Below, in pieces: positions 21,901 to 29,105 of a stretch of 64,000 nucleotides of DNA; within the stretch, counting starts at the first letter, position 1, and each line of letters opens with the position of its first letter. The notes beneath the pieces are model-generated. The model saw only the letters and a list, made by a program, of their open reading frames with translations. It did not search any database and was not told the origin of the DNA. A program made the position numbers and the translations under genes. Source of the DNA: Dactylorhiza incarnata (Eukaryota > Streptophyta > Magnoliopsida > Asparagales > Orchidaceae); the NCBI GenBank assembly GCA_033032865.1, contig JAWHQI010000099.1, forward strand, positions 753,001 to 817,000. The letters run 5' to 3'.

Positions 21901-22632
21901 ATGCTAGGCACAACTATTCTTTCCTAAGTTACCTAGTTAAGAAAAAAAATTAAATAGTAGTATTAGTAGTTTTTGTTTATTCTCATCAATTTACAGGACT
22001 AGTTTAAATGGAGAAACATAAGTTTGATAAATCTTTTCTCATTCCAATAAAAAAAAAATCAAAGCATCATATTAGATTTAGCTAATGCAAGAATTCAATT
22101 AAATTAAAATTTAATTTGAATATTTAATCTATATTCCTTATATAAAAGACAAACTATGTGACACCATCTAATTCATCACATTATTTCTGTTATTGCAGTT
22201 GACGACGAGTATATCATCATTGGATCCGCCAACATCAATCAGCGATCAATGGACGGAGCAAGAGACTCGGAAATCGCCATGGGCGCGTACCAGACTAACT
22301 ATCTGTCGAGGCAAGAGGCGCCCAAGGGGCAAGTCCATGGCTTCCGCCTGGCGCTGTGGTACGAGCACCTCGGTATGCTCGACGACGTCTTCCTCCGCCC
22401 CGAGAGCTTGGAGTGCGTGCAGAAAGTGAACAGGATTGCCGAAAAATACTGGGATATATACTCGAGCGAAACGCTCGAGCGGGACCTTCCCGGGCATCTC
22501 CTCAGCTACCCCATCGGAGTCACCGTCGATGGCGACGTCACCGAGTTGCCTGGAATGGAGTTCTTCCCGGATACCAAAGCCCGGATCCTCGGCACGAAGG
22601 CGGAATACCTGCCCCCCATTCTCACCACCTAG
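6941..22632 (+). CDS. PLDalpha: Phospholipase D alpha (three coding exons)
   Basis: Exons 6941-7042, 18409-20308 and 22199-22632 join in frame to 2,436 bases, 811 residues, matching the usual 808-812 for plant PLD alpha. The enzyme hydrolyses phospholipids such as phosphatidylcholine to phosphatidic acid and the free head group at cytosolic membrane faces, in stress and ABA signalling and lipid turnover. Seen here: an N-terminal C2 domain (about residues 5-145, split by intron 1 after residue 34), the first HKD motif (H334, K336, D341, HQKIVVVD), the IYIENQYF motif, and the second HKD motif (H662, K664, D669) followed by [12 protein letters not shown]. The second motif is cut by intron 2, whose split codon encodes V668. 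Introns follow GT-AG; phases are 0 and 1. The start is chosen because [18 protein letters not shown] is the conserved family N-terminus. No frameshift or missing catalytic residue is seen, so the gene looks functional despite its bloated introns. Confidence 0.95.
7152..7432 (+). mobile_element. TRIM-like (terminal-repeat miniature) retroelement copy
   Basis: Two related terminal segments (about 7152-7213 and 7326-7432) share a GTTGA-AATTTAG-CC/T-ACAT-GG-AAACTC pattern with the copy at 10152-10488. Between them lies a primer-binding-site-like TAGTATCAGAGCA (about 7216-7228), resembling the complement of initiator tRNA-Met. The copy is diverged and the left terminal repeat is shortened. Confidence 0.5.
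7515..7734. mobile_element. Tourist-like (PIF/Harbinger) MITE, copy 1
   Basis: Terminal inverted repeats GGTTTCGTTTGGC and GCCAAACGGACCC flank 220 bases and the element is bordered by the 3-bp TSD TTA (7512-7514 and 7735-7737), as expected for PIF/Harbinger-derived MITEs. The interior shares GTTTTTGCTC, GAGTTTGGACAAAAACGCCAC and TCACGACCGCCACC-type sequence with the copies at 8202, 8973 and 21028. Confidence 0.85.
7738..8198. other. Intronic AT-rich sequence, nothing recognised
   Basis: AT-rich intron sequence between two MITEs; no gene or repeat is seen. Confidence 0.6.
8202..8419. mobile_element. Tourist-like MITE, copy 2
   Basis: 218 bases with ends GGCTCTGTTTGGCG and GCCAAACGGAGCC, TSD TTA on both sides (8199-8201 and 8420-8422). 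Same family and orientation as the copy at 7515. Confidence 0.85.
8423..8972. other. Intronic sequence, nothing recognised
   Basis: Sequence between two MITEs. A somewhat GC-richer part (about 8590-8780) includes TATATAGGGAGG-like sequence (8756) that resembles LTR promoter remnants, but no ends were found. Confidence 0.5.
8973..9240. mobile_element. Tourist-like MITE, copy 3
   Basis: 268 bases with ends GGTCCGTTTGGCATGGCGG and GCCAAACAGACC. Flanking trinucleotides are TAT and TAA, a diverged TSD of the expected length. Same family and orientation as copies 1 and 2; slightly longer at the left, like copy 4. Confidence 0.8.
9241..10151. other. Intronic AT-rich sequence, nothing recognised
   Basis: About 0.9 kb of AT-rich intron without a recognisable gene, element end or repeat. 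Confidence 0.6.
10152..10488 (+). mobile_element. TRIM-like retroelement with two terminal repeats
   Basis: Terminal repeats at about 10152-10264 and 10377-10488 start TGTTGA and end near GGTTCTA or AGTTCTA and share CACTTGATATAGAT/CACTTAATAGAGAT and GGTTGAATGCATAAG-type blocks. A primer-binding-site-like TGGTATCAATGC follows the first repeat (10268-10279) and a purine-rich GAGGGGA precedes the second. The short interior (about 110 bases) has no coding capacity, as in TRIM elements. Confidence 0.6.
10489..11099. other. Intronic sequence, nothing recognised
   Basis: AT-rich at first, then GC-richer from about 10800 (GGGCCTGGGCTGGGCC near 11010). Part may belong with the C-rich segment that follows. 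No element ends were found. Confidence 0.5.
11100..11890 (+). other. C-rich, G-poor island with TATA box and donor-like site
   Basis: A TATA-like TTATAAATAAG (about 11286-11296) is followed by about 450 bases (11400-11860) rich in C and A and very poor in G, then by TTTTGTGAGTTG at about 11886, which resembles a 5' splice donor. A 151-codon proline-rich frame (11394-11849) reflects composition and I do not call it a gene. It could be the promoter and first exon of a captured gene or retroelement leader. No homology is recognised. Confidence 0.4.
11891..12246. other. Intronic sequence, nothing recognised
   Basis: Mixed-composition intron sequence between the C-rich island and a hAT-like MITE; no gene or element end is seen. 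Confidence 0.5.
12255..12750. mobile_element. hAT-like MITE with 8-bp TSD
   Basis: A 496-bp element whose ends share GTTG-AGATATCGG in inverted orientation (12259-12273 and the complement of 12733-12747) and is bordered by the 8-bp direct repeat CCTACATC (12247-12254 and 12751-12758). An 8-bp TSD is typical of hAT elements. The interior repeats ATATATCGG and CGATATATCGG many times near both ends. It encodes no transposase. Confidence 0.8.
12759..13085. other. Intronic AT-rich sequence, nothing recognised
   Basis: AT-rich intron between the hAT-like MITE and the Copia element; no feature recognised. Confidence 0.6.
13086..13289 (-). repeat. 3' LTR of the intronic Copia element
   Basis: 204 bp, no difference found against 17754-17957. 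Confidence 0.93.
13297..14778 (-). pseudogene. pol: Copia pol, reverse transcriptase and RNase H part
   Basis: A 493-codon open frame whose true reading frame extends upstream without an ATG to about 15030. It carries the Copia reverse transcriptase (about residues 11-255) with [10 protein letters not shown] at 92-101 and the catalytic YVDD at 177-180, and an RNase H domain near the C-terminus with [15 protein letters not shown] and [12 protein letters not shown]. The enzyme copies the element RNA into DNA and degrades the RNA template. The frame ends directly before the polypurine tract. It is out of frame with the integrase part because of a one-base shift near 15025-15035, so the polyprotein cannot be made as one product from this copy. 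Confidence 0.9.
14882..16672 (-). pseudogene. pol: Copia pol, protease and integrase part
   Basis: A 596-codon open frame. It contains the aspartic protease motif DSGASSHIS (about residues 46-54), the GAG-pre-integrase HHCC zinc region ([12 protein letters not shown] to [11 protein letters not shown], about 187-232) and the integrase core with its D,D-35-E residues in [20 protein letters not shown] and [10 protein letters not shown]. The last roughly 40 codons are out-of-frame sequence downstream of the frameshift near 15030. Upstream, one in-frame TAA (complement of 16679-16681) separates it from gag; this may be a mutation, or less likely a readthrough signal. Confidence 0.88.
16682..17719 (-). 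CDS. gag: Copia gag (UBN2-type) polyprotein
   Basis: 345 codons. The N-terminal half has the plant Copia gag fold with [17 protein letters not shown] and [11 protein letters not shown] (about residues 60-130) and a zinc knuckle [14 protein letters not shown] (C-X2-C-X4-H-X4-C) near residues 290-305. Gag forms the virus-like particle in which reverse transcription occurs. A partly repeated N-terminus (three variants of [22 protein letters not shown]) precedes the gag fold. The frame ends with a TAA just before the protease region, which in an intact member of this lineage would be one continuous gag-pol frame. Confidence 0.88.
   Translation of the reverse strand: MACDNPNSMKNTIDVATQSGSMTNTFADAAHSGLMKNAIDDAANPFYLHPSDNPGSILVSQLLNGDNYNSWSRAMKMALIGKNKFGFVDGSIVAPTDQDPALSLAWQRNNNIVASWLLNSISKELTASVIYASSAADIWTDLRDRFQQRNGPRIFQLRRDLMNLNQGNNSVSQYFTKLKGIWEELGEYKPTLSCICGGSRPLLEYHHMEYVMSFLMGLGQSFSQIRGQILLMDPLPPINKVFSLILQEEKQCELGNISTTSDLPLVLAVQNSTKQTENKKYVKKDRPLCAYCGLLGHIKDKCYKLHGYPPGYKKFPPGPKSQTSTAHINQISDAGHSGMTFTPHQ
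17742..17753 (-). other. Primer binding site of the intronic Copia element
   Basis: The minus strand reads TGGTATCAGAGC immediately after the 5' LTR, the standard complement of the plant initiator tRNA-Met 3' end used by Copia elements. Confidence 0.9.
17754..17957 (-). repeat. 5' LTR of the intronic Copia element
   Basis: 204 bp, apparently identical to 13086-13289; bears a minus-strand TATA box in CTATTTATAGG. Confidence 0.93.
17958..18408. other. End of PLD intron 1, nothing recognised
   Basis: A GC-rich stretch (18120-18240) with CCGCCG-type repeats lies among AT-rich sequence, followed by a T-rich tract and the acceptor at 18408. No other feature is seen. Confidence 0.6.
20361..20493. 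mobile_element. Small MITE-like element
   Basis: 133 bp bordered by the inverted repeat TAGGGCA / TGCCCTA, with internal near-palindromic GCAGATTCTGCGG and CCGCAGACTGCGG blocks. It lies 50 bases into intron 2. A TSD is not certain. Confidence 0.5.
20596..20791. repeat. 98-bp tandem duplication
   Basis: Two adjacent copies (20596-20693 and 20694-20791) that start AGCAACATTTAAGG or AAGCAACATTTAAGG and appear identical over their length, which suggests a recent duplication. Confidence 0.92.
21028..21300. mobile_element. Tourist-like MITE, copy 4 (opposite orientation)
   Basis: 273 bp with ends GGGTCCGTTTGGCAC and GTGCCAAATGGACCC and a perfect TTA TSD (21025-21027 and 21301-21303). The interior is the reverse complement of the three copies in intron 1, so transcripts of the gene would contain both orientations before splicing. 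Confidence 0.87.
21795..21950 (+). mobile_element. TRIM-like fragment
   Basis: Shares AAACTCATGTAATCTTATGC, TTTAATATAG and TTTGATTTTAAGTTGGATGG with the terminal repeat of the TRIM-like elements at 7152 and 10152, followed by a diverged interior. Only part of the element is present. Confidence 0.45.
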
Positions 22633-23019
22633 CCGGCTTTTGACCTGCTGTCGCTGCTACTTGTTTGATGTTGAGAACTAGTGCCAGGGCTTATGTCTTA
22701 TGAAGAGGTACTCCAATAATTGACCCTTCTGGTTTTATTTGTATCGTCTGCTTGAATGTGCTTTTCATGTCTATATATTTATTGTTGATTTGAGAAAATG
22801 ATCGCTTTTTATCGGAGTACACGATTGATATGATTTCGATCACTGTCCATATGCAACTCCTTTGATCATTTTTTTGCCGTTCTTATTCTCTAAAGTCAAC
22901 TGAGGGGTCTTACTTGAAGGGGAAATTATTAGGCAAGATGCTAGTATATAGATCCATGTTCTTCGCGTTATTTTGACGGTCTAGATGGTTGAATTTCGGT
23001 TGAAAGGATGATATTTTTT
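22633..23019 (+). other. 3' flank of the PLD gene
   Basis: Presumably the 3' untranslated region followed by intergenic DNA. No canonical AATAAA is seen within about 150 bases after the stop, so the polyadenylation site is not placed. Confidence 0.5.
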
Positions 23020-23448
23020 GGGTGGTTATATTTGCAGGCCCTAAAGAGATAGTTGCAACCCAATTTTTACGAGTTATTACGCGCCTTTTGAAAATACTCT
23101 TTGCCCAAGCATTTTTTGGAAACGTGTTCAACATGAAAGTTGTAGATTTCGACGAGATCTACAACTTTTATGTTGAACACTTTTCCTAAAAATGCATGCA
23201 CAAGACGTATTTGCCGCCTTGATTGAAACATGGGCGTAATTATAGCGAAGTTTTAGAAGTACGTCTTGTGCGTCCATTTTCAGGAAAAGTGTTCAACACA
23301 AAAGTTGTAGATCTAGTCGAGATCTACAACTTTCATGTTGAACACGTTTCCTAAAAATGCATGGGCAAGGAGTATTTTCAAAAGGCGCGTAATAACTCGT
23401 AGAAATTGAGTTGCAAATATCTCTTTAGGCCTGCAAATATAATTACCC
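23020..23448. mobile_element. Mutator-like foldback element with nested hairpins
   Basis: A 429-bp element that is one long inverted repeat: arms of roughly 190 bases start GGGTGGTTATATTTGCAGG and, on the other strand, GGGTAATTATATTTGCAGG. The 8-bp TATTTTTT flanks both sides (23012-23019 and 23449-23456). Each arm itself contains a palindrome joining GTTCAACATGAAAGTTGTAG to its complement around a short CGACGAGATC or CTAGTCGAG centre. It encodes nothing. The end sequence and TSD length fit a Mutator-like MITE. Confidence 0.82.
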
Positions 23449-23456
23449 TATTTTTT

Positions 23457-24384
23457 CTTTCAATATGAATTTTTTTCTCAGTTAAATTACTTTTTGTAAA
23501 ATGAGTGTTAGTATTTAAAATGGAATATTTTTTAATTCATATTCAAGAAAATAAACGAGGGTTTAAATAGGCTATTTTTGTTAGCACACCTTAAATGGCT
23601 ATACGCCGCTCGTTGATATATGTAGGATATTTGTGATTTTTTTTTTATATTTGCAGCTCAAAACAAAAAAATTCTTCTTATCCAGATATATTGCCCTAGC
23701 ATGAAAAAAATATAGAGACTGAATCCAAAACAAATCATGGAGAATCTGAATCTAGTAAGAACATATCAAACAACAATATGAAACATTGCATAGTAATTTG
23801 ATAAAATTCTTTGTAAAAGCAGGGAACAAAATCAGATGCATGCAACTAGAAATTGAAAATGAAAAAAAAAAGAGTAAAATTCTCTCAATCAAGAAAAAAT
23901 TGGAAACCATAGAATCCAAATCTCTAGACCAGTGGAAAAACAAGTCTTCAGATACAAAGAGGGCAGTGAGGGCGGAGGGGAAGCAGTGCGCCGCTGTTAT
24001 CTACGTGTTTGGTCAGTCGACCGTTGGAGGAGTTCATAACCACCATATGCGATGCAACCGTTGCGTAACTGTTGCTGCCTGGTTTGAATGTGTAACTGTT
24101 GCCGCCTATTTGGATGTTGTAACGGTTGCCGTCTATTTGGATGTTGTATAACTACCTTATGTTTGAATTCCTATACCGTTGTATTCAGAGGATATATTAT
24201 AACTCTGTGAACCTTTTAATTATTATGAAATAAATTATATCGATGTCTTAAACCTCCTCTTCAACTTGTCCCTATTCCTGACTTCTCCTTTAGGATTTCG
24301 TCCCCTGTTTTTTTAATCTCTCGCTAGAGGTGCATTCAGAGCCTTCTTTCCGGCCGACGTTTCCTCGCGACAACTCTTACGACG
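23457..24384. other. AT-rich sequence, possible 5' part of a gypsy element
   Basis: No gene is recognised from 23457 to 23960. From about 23970 the sequence changes character and may be the LTR and leader of the gypsy remnant that begins at 24385, but no LTR ends or primer binding site could be fixed. Confidence 0.4.
24053..24149. repeat. 29-bp tandem repeat, about 3.3 copies
   Basis: Units of GTAACTGTTGCCGCCTATTT plus GGATGTT with small changes. It lies about 240 bases upstream of the gag remnant, where an LTR would be expected. Confidence 0.8.
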
Positions 24385-25445
24385 ATGCTTGAACATCACA
24401 CTTGCAACCAGGATCTTCACAAAGAAGTCGATAATCTCAAGATGACCTTGCATGAACTGAACCAACAGCAGCAGGAATTGCACCAGCAAGCCGCCACTGC
24501 GGAGGATGTGCGGAAGTTGGTCGCTGCGCTAAATATCGGCCAAAATGGCACAACAACCTCTTCTAACTTACCAACTAAGCAGCAGCGCACTCATCATACC
24601 GGTTATTCCCTGACTACCAGATGCGCTAGGCCTGATTTTCCGCGATTCTCTAGAGATGTGTTAAGGAATGGATCTATAGAACCAAACAAAATTTTGAAAT
24701 TGACGAGACTCCAGAAGGTCTCAAGGTGAAATCAGTCAATTTGAAAGGGAAGGCACTAGCATGATTTCAAATCTATGTCAAATACAGATTTGCACGGACT
24801 GAATTAGCATGAGATGAATTTACATGGTCATTCACGAACGCTTCAGATTGACATTGTTTGAAGAACTGATGAGTGAACTTAAGGAACTGCACCAAACAAC
24901 GACCGTCTAACACTATTTGGACAAATTTGAGGCGTTAAGAAGAGTATGCCATAAATTTATTCTTAACTGGTCTCCGCAAGGATATTGCGTTTCCGGTGCG
25001 AATGTTTGGCCCTACCTACCTTCATAAGGCATACAATTTGGCTCGTATACAAGAACAACAAAACACTCTTGCAAATAAACAACCAATTCATCGTCAAGGA
25101 GTGGCTGCTAGCCCCGACGTGCTGGCAAATCGAGTTCATATCCCTACTACCAGTTCTCTTATTTCCTCTAGCAGGCATAAACCAACCAAATTAAGAAGAA
25201 AACTAAGAAATAGAAGAAAGGAGATCTAAAGGCCTTTGTTGGTGTGATGAGAAATTCACCAGAGATCATAAATGCCTGTCGAAATCGCAGTTGTATGTAC
25301 TCGAAATGGATGGAGAAAGTAGTGGCAGTGAAAAGGAGAATGTTTTTGAAGACGCGTTAACAGAGAATACTAACACTTCGCTAGAGCCACTGATTACTCC
25401 GCAAGTGTCTATGCATGCCATTACGGGTCTTAATTACTATCATAC
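24385..25445 (+). pseudogene. gag: Ty3/gypsy gag remnant (5' half of a split element)
   Basis: Starting at an ATG at 24385, a coiled-coil-like N-terminus (HKEVDNLKMTLHELNQQQQE) is followed, with several frameshifts and stops, by gag matrix-capsid similarity (RPDFPRFS, KVKSVNLKGKALA, then ELMSELKELHQTT) and a decayed zinc-knuckle region near 25235-25280. The frame 25291-25445 leads into the protease N-terminus and is cut at 25445 by the insertion whose TSD is CATAC. The protease continues at 28290. The conserved style matches plant chromovirus gag, but I cannot place the lineage. It is not functional. Confidence 0.75.
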
Positions 25446-25712
25446 TGTTGAAACCGATTTCTCGGCCTCTTGTGGAGTTCGGGGCCCTCACCGAAATGAG
25501 GGGCAGCTAGCCCTTACTGATCCCTCGGAGAAGGTAGACTGAAGACTAGAAAGAAGACTAAGACCTTAGTCACAGCGAGGAGGTCCCTCCACTAACCCGG
25601 AAAATCGTTGAGCGCTTCCCCTCCCAAGCCAAAGCTGAGATTTGGGCACCTTGGAGAGCTCTGAAAAGGCTAACCAAAGAAAGCCTGAGGAGAGAGAAGC
25701 TCAAGTCCAGTC
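25446..25712 (-). repeat. Inverted R-U5 fragment of the Tat-like LTR
   Basis: Matches the reverse complement of 28023-28289. Homology stops at the base corresponding to 28023, which is 33 bases from the first T of the TATA box at 27990-27997, about where transcription should start. The fragment thus equals the predicted R plus U5. Confidence 0.85.
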
Positions 25713-25893
25713 AGCTTCCCCGTGAGGCTCTGAACCTCCTTCGGGGCTGGACAAACTTATTACAAACTTATGAAAATAAAGGGCTCGCAAGCGAGTCAAA
25801 GTATCATTATTACAAACTTATGAAAATTGTTCGCGACCCCTCCTATCGAAGAGGAGGGGGGAAGAAAAACAATAAAAAGCAATACTAGGATCC

Positions 25894-27114
25894 TCAATAC
25901 CGCAGCCACTTCCAGCGACCGCGACCCCAGACACCAGAACGAGGGGGGACTCGCGGGTAGTGATACTCGCGGAGTGATCGGTTCGCCTGGCTCGTCAGCC
26001 GCATGTAATCATCGATACGAGCAATGTACACCCCGGGGGAGGTCGCGTCACCATGATCGGTCGGCCGTATCTCGGCGAGAACGCGCGCGTTCGCGTCCTC
26101 CATCACGACGAACCTTTCTTCATTAGCGAGCCGATCCAGCCGATTCTGCTCATGTAGATCCCTCAGCAGGGTGGTATGCTTCTGGAATATCTCAGTGACC
26201 CGCCTCTTCATTCGCTCTGGATCGCTGGGATCCCCCAGAAAGTCGGCGACCTGACTCGGCGAGGGGGGTGGAGATATCTCCAACGCTCCAGATTCTGACT
26301 CGGAGAGAGGGGTCGTAGGATTGCCTGTGAAGTAGGAATCAGCGACAAGGTAAAAAACAACACTCAGTGGCGACAGTCTAACCTAGTGGAGGAATTTGAG
26401 TACTGGGCCGCTGGCGGGAGGTGCCCGGCTGGCCTCGGAATGCTTCAATAAAGGCAGGGGTGAGGGCCTTACCCAGACCGGAGGCGAGCGCGGGTCTAGA
26501 GCCAAGTCCAGGCTCGGCAATCAACGTCCCTCCTGGGCTCCTCTGACCCAGTAAGCCGAATCCAGGAGTAGGGATAGTCTGATTCGGCATGGTGGGCGAG
26601 TCCGCCGGAGGAGGAACTTGTTCCTCTGGGGCCGCGAGAGGGGACACTGCACAAAAAGTAAGTGTGATTTAACGAGTCAAGAGACGTGAAGGAAGACGAG
26701 GTAAGCCGCTCGCCTCGTTGCGAAGGCGAGTCCTGTTGGCCGACGGCCCTCGCATCCACAAGAAGAGCGTCAGCTCCACCCGTAGAAGGGAGGTGGATCT
26801 CCGTGATTGGCCTTCCCAGGGCGCTCTTATCCGGGGGATCATTCTGCGGATAGGATAAATAAGGTCGAAAGAGAAGAACATCAAATGGGCGAGCTTGGCG
26901 ATAATACCGGCGAGGCGAGCCCGTCATCAGGGGAGTGCGGCGAAGAAGAAGACCCTCCCCCATCAGCCACGCGCCGAACAGCCTTTGCCGTTCTTAGGGA
27001 AGGCGGAGGCGGAGAGCGTCGCGGAGAATTCCAGGAGGCGATGACAGCGATTTTCCCCTTCTGGGCCGCTTGCGAGGCCTTTAGGCGAGCCAACATCTCG
27101 TCTTTTTTCGACAT
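25894..27114 (-). CDS. Antisense, probably spliced ORF in the Tat-like internal region
   Basis: On the minus strand a TATA box (complement of 27188-27195) lies 75 bases upstream of an ATG at 27114 that begins MSKKDEMLARLKASQAA. Further downstream, an open segment (about 26647-26388) rich in P, G and Q joins in frame, by removal of a GT-AG intron of about 60 bases (roughly 26388-26328), to a segment ending at 25894 that contains PPPSPSQVADFLGDPSDPE and a charged helix (DLHEQNRLDRLANEERFVVMED). A first intron must lie between about 26930 and 26650; its exact sites are unclear. Antisense ORFs near the 3' LTR are known in Tat-lineage elements such as Retand and Grande, with unclear function. I recognise no domain. 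Confidence 0.5.
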
Positions 27115-27187
27115 CGCGTTGGGGCCCGCGGCGAGTAAGGAAAGATAGAGAAGGATAAAAAGTTCGAATGACGGCCAGGGAGAGTGA

Positions 27188-27195
27188 TATTTATA
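27188..27195 (-). promoter_or_regulatory. TATA box of the antisense ORF
   Basis: TATAAATA on the minus strand, 75 bases before the ATG at 27114 and about 115 bases inside the 3' LTR start. Confidence 0.55.
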
Positions 27196-27310
27196 GTAGT
27201 GGGCATGGGGCCCACCAAAAGATTCTCGCCACGTCACCGAGGGGCCGGCGAATATCAAGGGTTGGATGATTCTTCGCGAGCCTAAATAGCCTCGCGAAGA
27301 GCGGGGATTG

Positions 27311-28289
27311 TGTACAACCCCGATATTCGCCTAGTGGATGATCAAATAAAAGTAATGCGAGCCAGGTTCTCGGGATATATATATGTTAATGGGCAGAAAA
27401 TAGGAGAAAGAGCAAAATTGACAGCGCTCGACGATCCCGTCTCAGCGGATCCGCTGGGACGAGCACTTAGCCGGCTGCTCGCGAGAAGGCGAGCGAGTCA
27501 AGAGTGCGAGTGGGGCAGGAGTGCAAACGAGGTCTTCACAGGCCATTCGCCCAAAGGGGGCGAACCAGATCTATCAAAGGTCACCCGCGGGAAGAGGCGC
27601 GAGTCAAGTTCCCACGAGCCGGAGCCTCGAGGTCGACCGACAAGAAGGCGAGCGAGCCAGGTGCTCGCCGAACGCTCGCAAGGAGGCGAGCGAGCAGGAA
27701 ACTCGCTGAAGGATCGCGAGAAGACAGGCGAGCCAGATTTCTTCCAGGGTCTCTGCGATCGGCGAATCTCAGTCGAGGTCGACGAACTCAGTCCGGCGCC
27801 CGACGAAGTGCGGGCCGCGTTCGACGAATCCACTGATCATCTATGATCGACGAAATCATCTCTCCATCCCCGTTGGCCTGCCATTATCCTATCCAAACAG
27901 CGGAGTTCAGCTGTTAGCAGAGCCATTTGGGGTGCAGATAGTAAAATCAAAAGGCGGAACCTGCTATTTGCAGGCCAGACTAGAAAACCTATAAATAAGA
28001 CCTCAAGGGCACCTTTGGAGAGGACTGGACTTGAGCTTCTCTCGACTTAGGCTTTCTTTGGTTAGCCTTTTCAGAGCTCTCCAAGGTGCCCAAGTCTCAA
28101 CTTTGGCTTGGGAGGGGAAGCGCTCAACGATCTTCCAGGTTAGTGGAGGGACCTCCTCGCTGTGACTAATGTCTTAGTCTTCTTTCTAGTCTTCAGTCTA
28201 CCTTCTCCGAGGGATCAGTAAGGGCTAGCTGCCCCTCATTTCGGTGAGGTCCCCGAACTCCACAAGAGGCCGAGAAATCGGTTTCAACA
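27311..28289 (+). mobile_element. Right LTR of the inverted-terminus element
   Basis: 979 bp, TGTACAACC to TTTCAACA, preceded by the purine tract GAAGAGCGGGGATTG. TATA box at 27990-27997. U3 is rich in GGCGAGCGAG-type direct repeats (27480-27720). Confidence 0.88.
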
Positions 28290-28523
28290 CATACAATGAA
28301 GGTAACAGGGATGCACCAGGGCCAACCAATTTTCATTCTGATTGATACGGGGAGTACCCTTAACTTTTTGGTTGAAATCTCAGCTACACAATTGAAATGT
28401 TGTTTATCTACTATACCCGCATTCAATGTAGTTGTTGCCGACGTCAACAAATTGCAAAGCAAATATATGTGAAAAATTCAAGTGGGAAATGCAAGGTTCC
28501 CAATTCGAAGCCGATATGCTTGT
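28290..28523 (+). pseudogene. pro: Gypsy protease remnant (3' half of the split element)
   Basis: After the second CATAC the frame resumes with the aspartic protease motif FILIDTGSTLNFL, followed by a typical retropepsin continuation. Removing 25446-28289 and one TSD copy restores continuity with the frame that ends at 25445, confirming that both halves belong to one older gypsy element. A stop follows at about 28480 and the remnant is cut at 28524 by a Copia LTR. Confidence 0.8.
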
Positions 28524-28694
28524 TGTTGGGAAAACATCATCTGAATTTATCTTATAAATTATGTAAAAGTGATTTCATCATCTATGATTCATTACCCATG
28601 TTGTATAGTAAGGGTAATATGGTCATTAGATGTCCTAGGATGTCACACTCTCATTAGGGTGTCAAAGACCAGTCCAAAGGAGTGCAAAATTCAG

Positions 28695-29105
28695 TTGAGT
28701 TAATTTTGCGTCGAATAGAAGTCGACGCAGCTTCGACTACAAGTCGACGCAGCTTCGACTACAAGTTGAAGTAACTTCGAATAGAAGTAAGGATAACTCA
28801 TACTGATAGTCGATGTATCAATTGAAATCGACGCAACGTCGAAATGCATTCGACGCAGAAGGCAGAGTCAGTCAAAGCAACATTTGAAGTCGACGCAACT
28901 TCGAATTATATTCGACGCAGAACTTGGAGTTCAATGTTTAGGTCTTCATCTCGACGGATACGTCGATAAGGACTCGAAGCAACGTCGATAAGGACTCAAC
29001 GCATCGTCGATATCAGAGTTCACTTCAAAGCTGAGAAAGATTTCGAAGCAGCTCAGAGGTGCATCAATAAGAAAGCAGAGTTATTCGACGCAACGTCGAA
29101 TACAG
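28695..29105. repeat. CGACG motif cluster in Copia U3
   Basis: Roughly 20 occurrences of TCGACGCA, CGTCGA and TTCGAA-type motifs in the 400 bases upstream of the TATA box at 29157. The corresponding cluster lies at 48640-49045 in the solo LTR. Confidence 0.8.

Larger units (their letters stand above)
20309..22198 (+). other. Intron 2 of the PLD gene, 1.9 kb
   Basis: Donor GTAATT at 20309 and acceptor TTGCAG ending 22198, splitting codon 668 after its first base. It contains a small MITE, a 98-bp tandem duplication, a Tourist-like MITE and a TRIM fragment. The rest (20800-21024, 21304-21790, 21950-22198) is AT-rich with nothing recognised. Confidence 0.9.
25446..28289 (+). mobile_element. Tat-like insertion with inverted U5 termini and TSD CATAC
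   Basis: 2,844 bp flanked by CATAC (25441-25445 and 28290-28294). The right end is a full + strand LTR (27311-28289, TGTACAACC to TTTCAACA). The left end (25446-25712) is an inverted copy of only the last 267 bases of that LTR. Both outer termini are therefore U5 ends. Between them are about 1.6 kb of 3' internal sequence with an antisense gene and a polypurine tract. An intact element would have two LTRs in the same orientation plus gag-pol, all missing here. A 21-base direct repeat (TTATTACAAACTTATGAAAA type) occurs at 25758-25778 and 25808-25828, close to the left junction. Confidence 0.88.
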
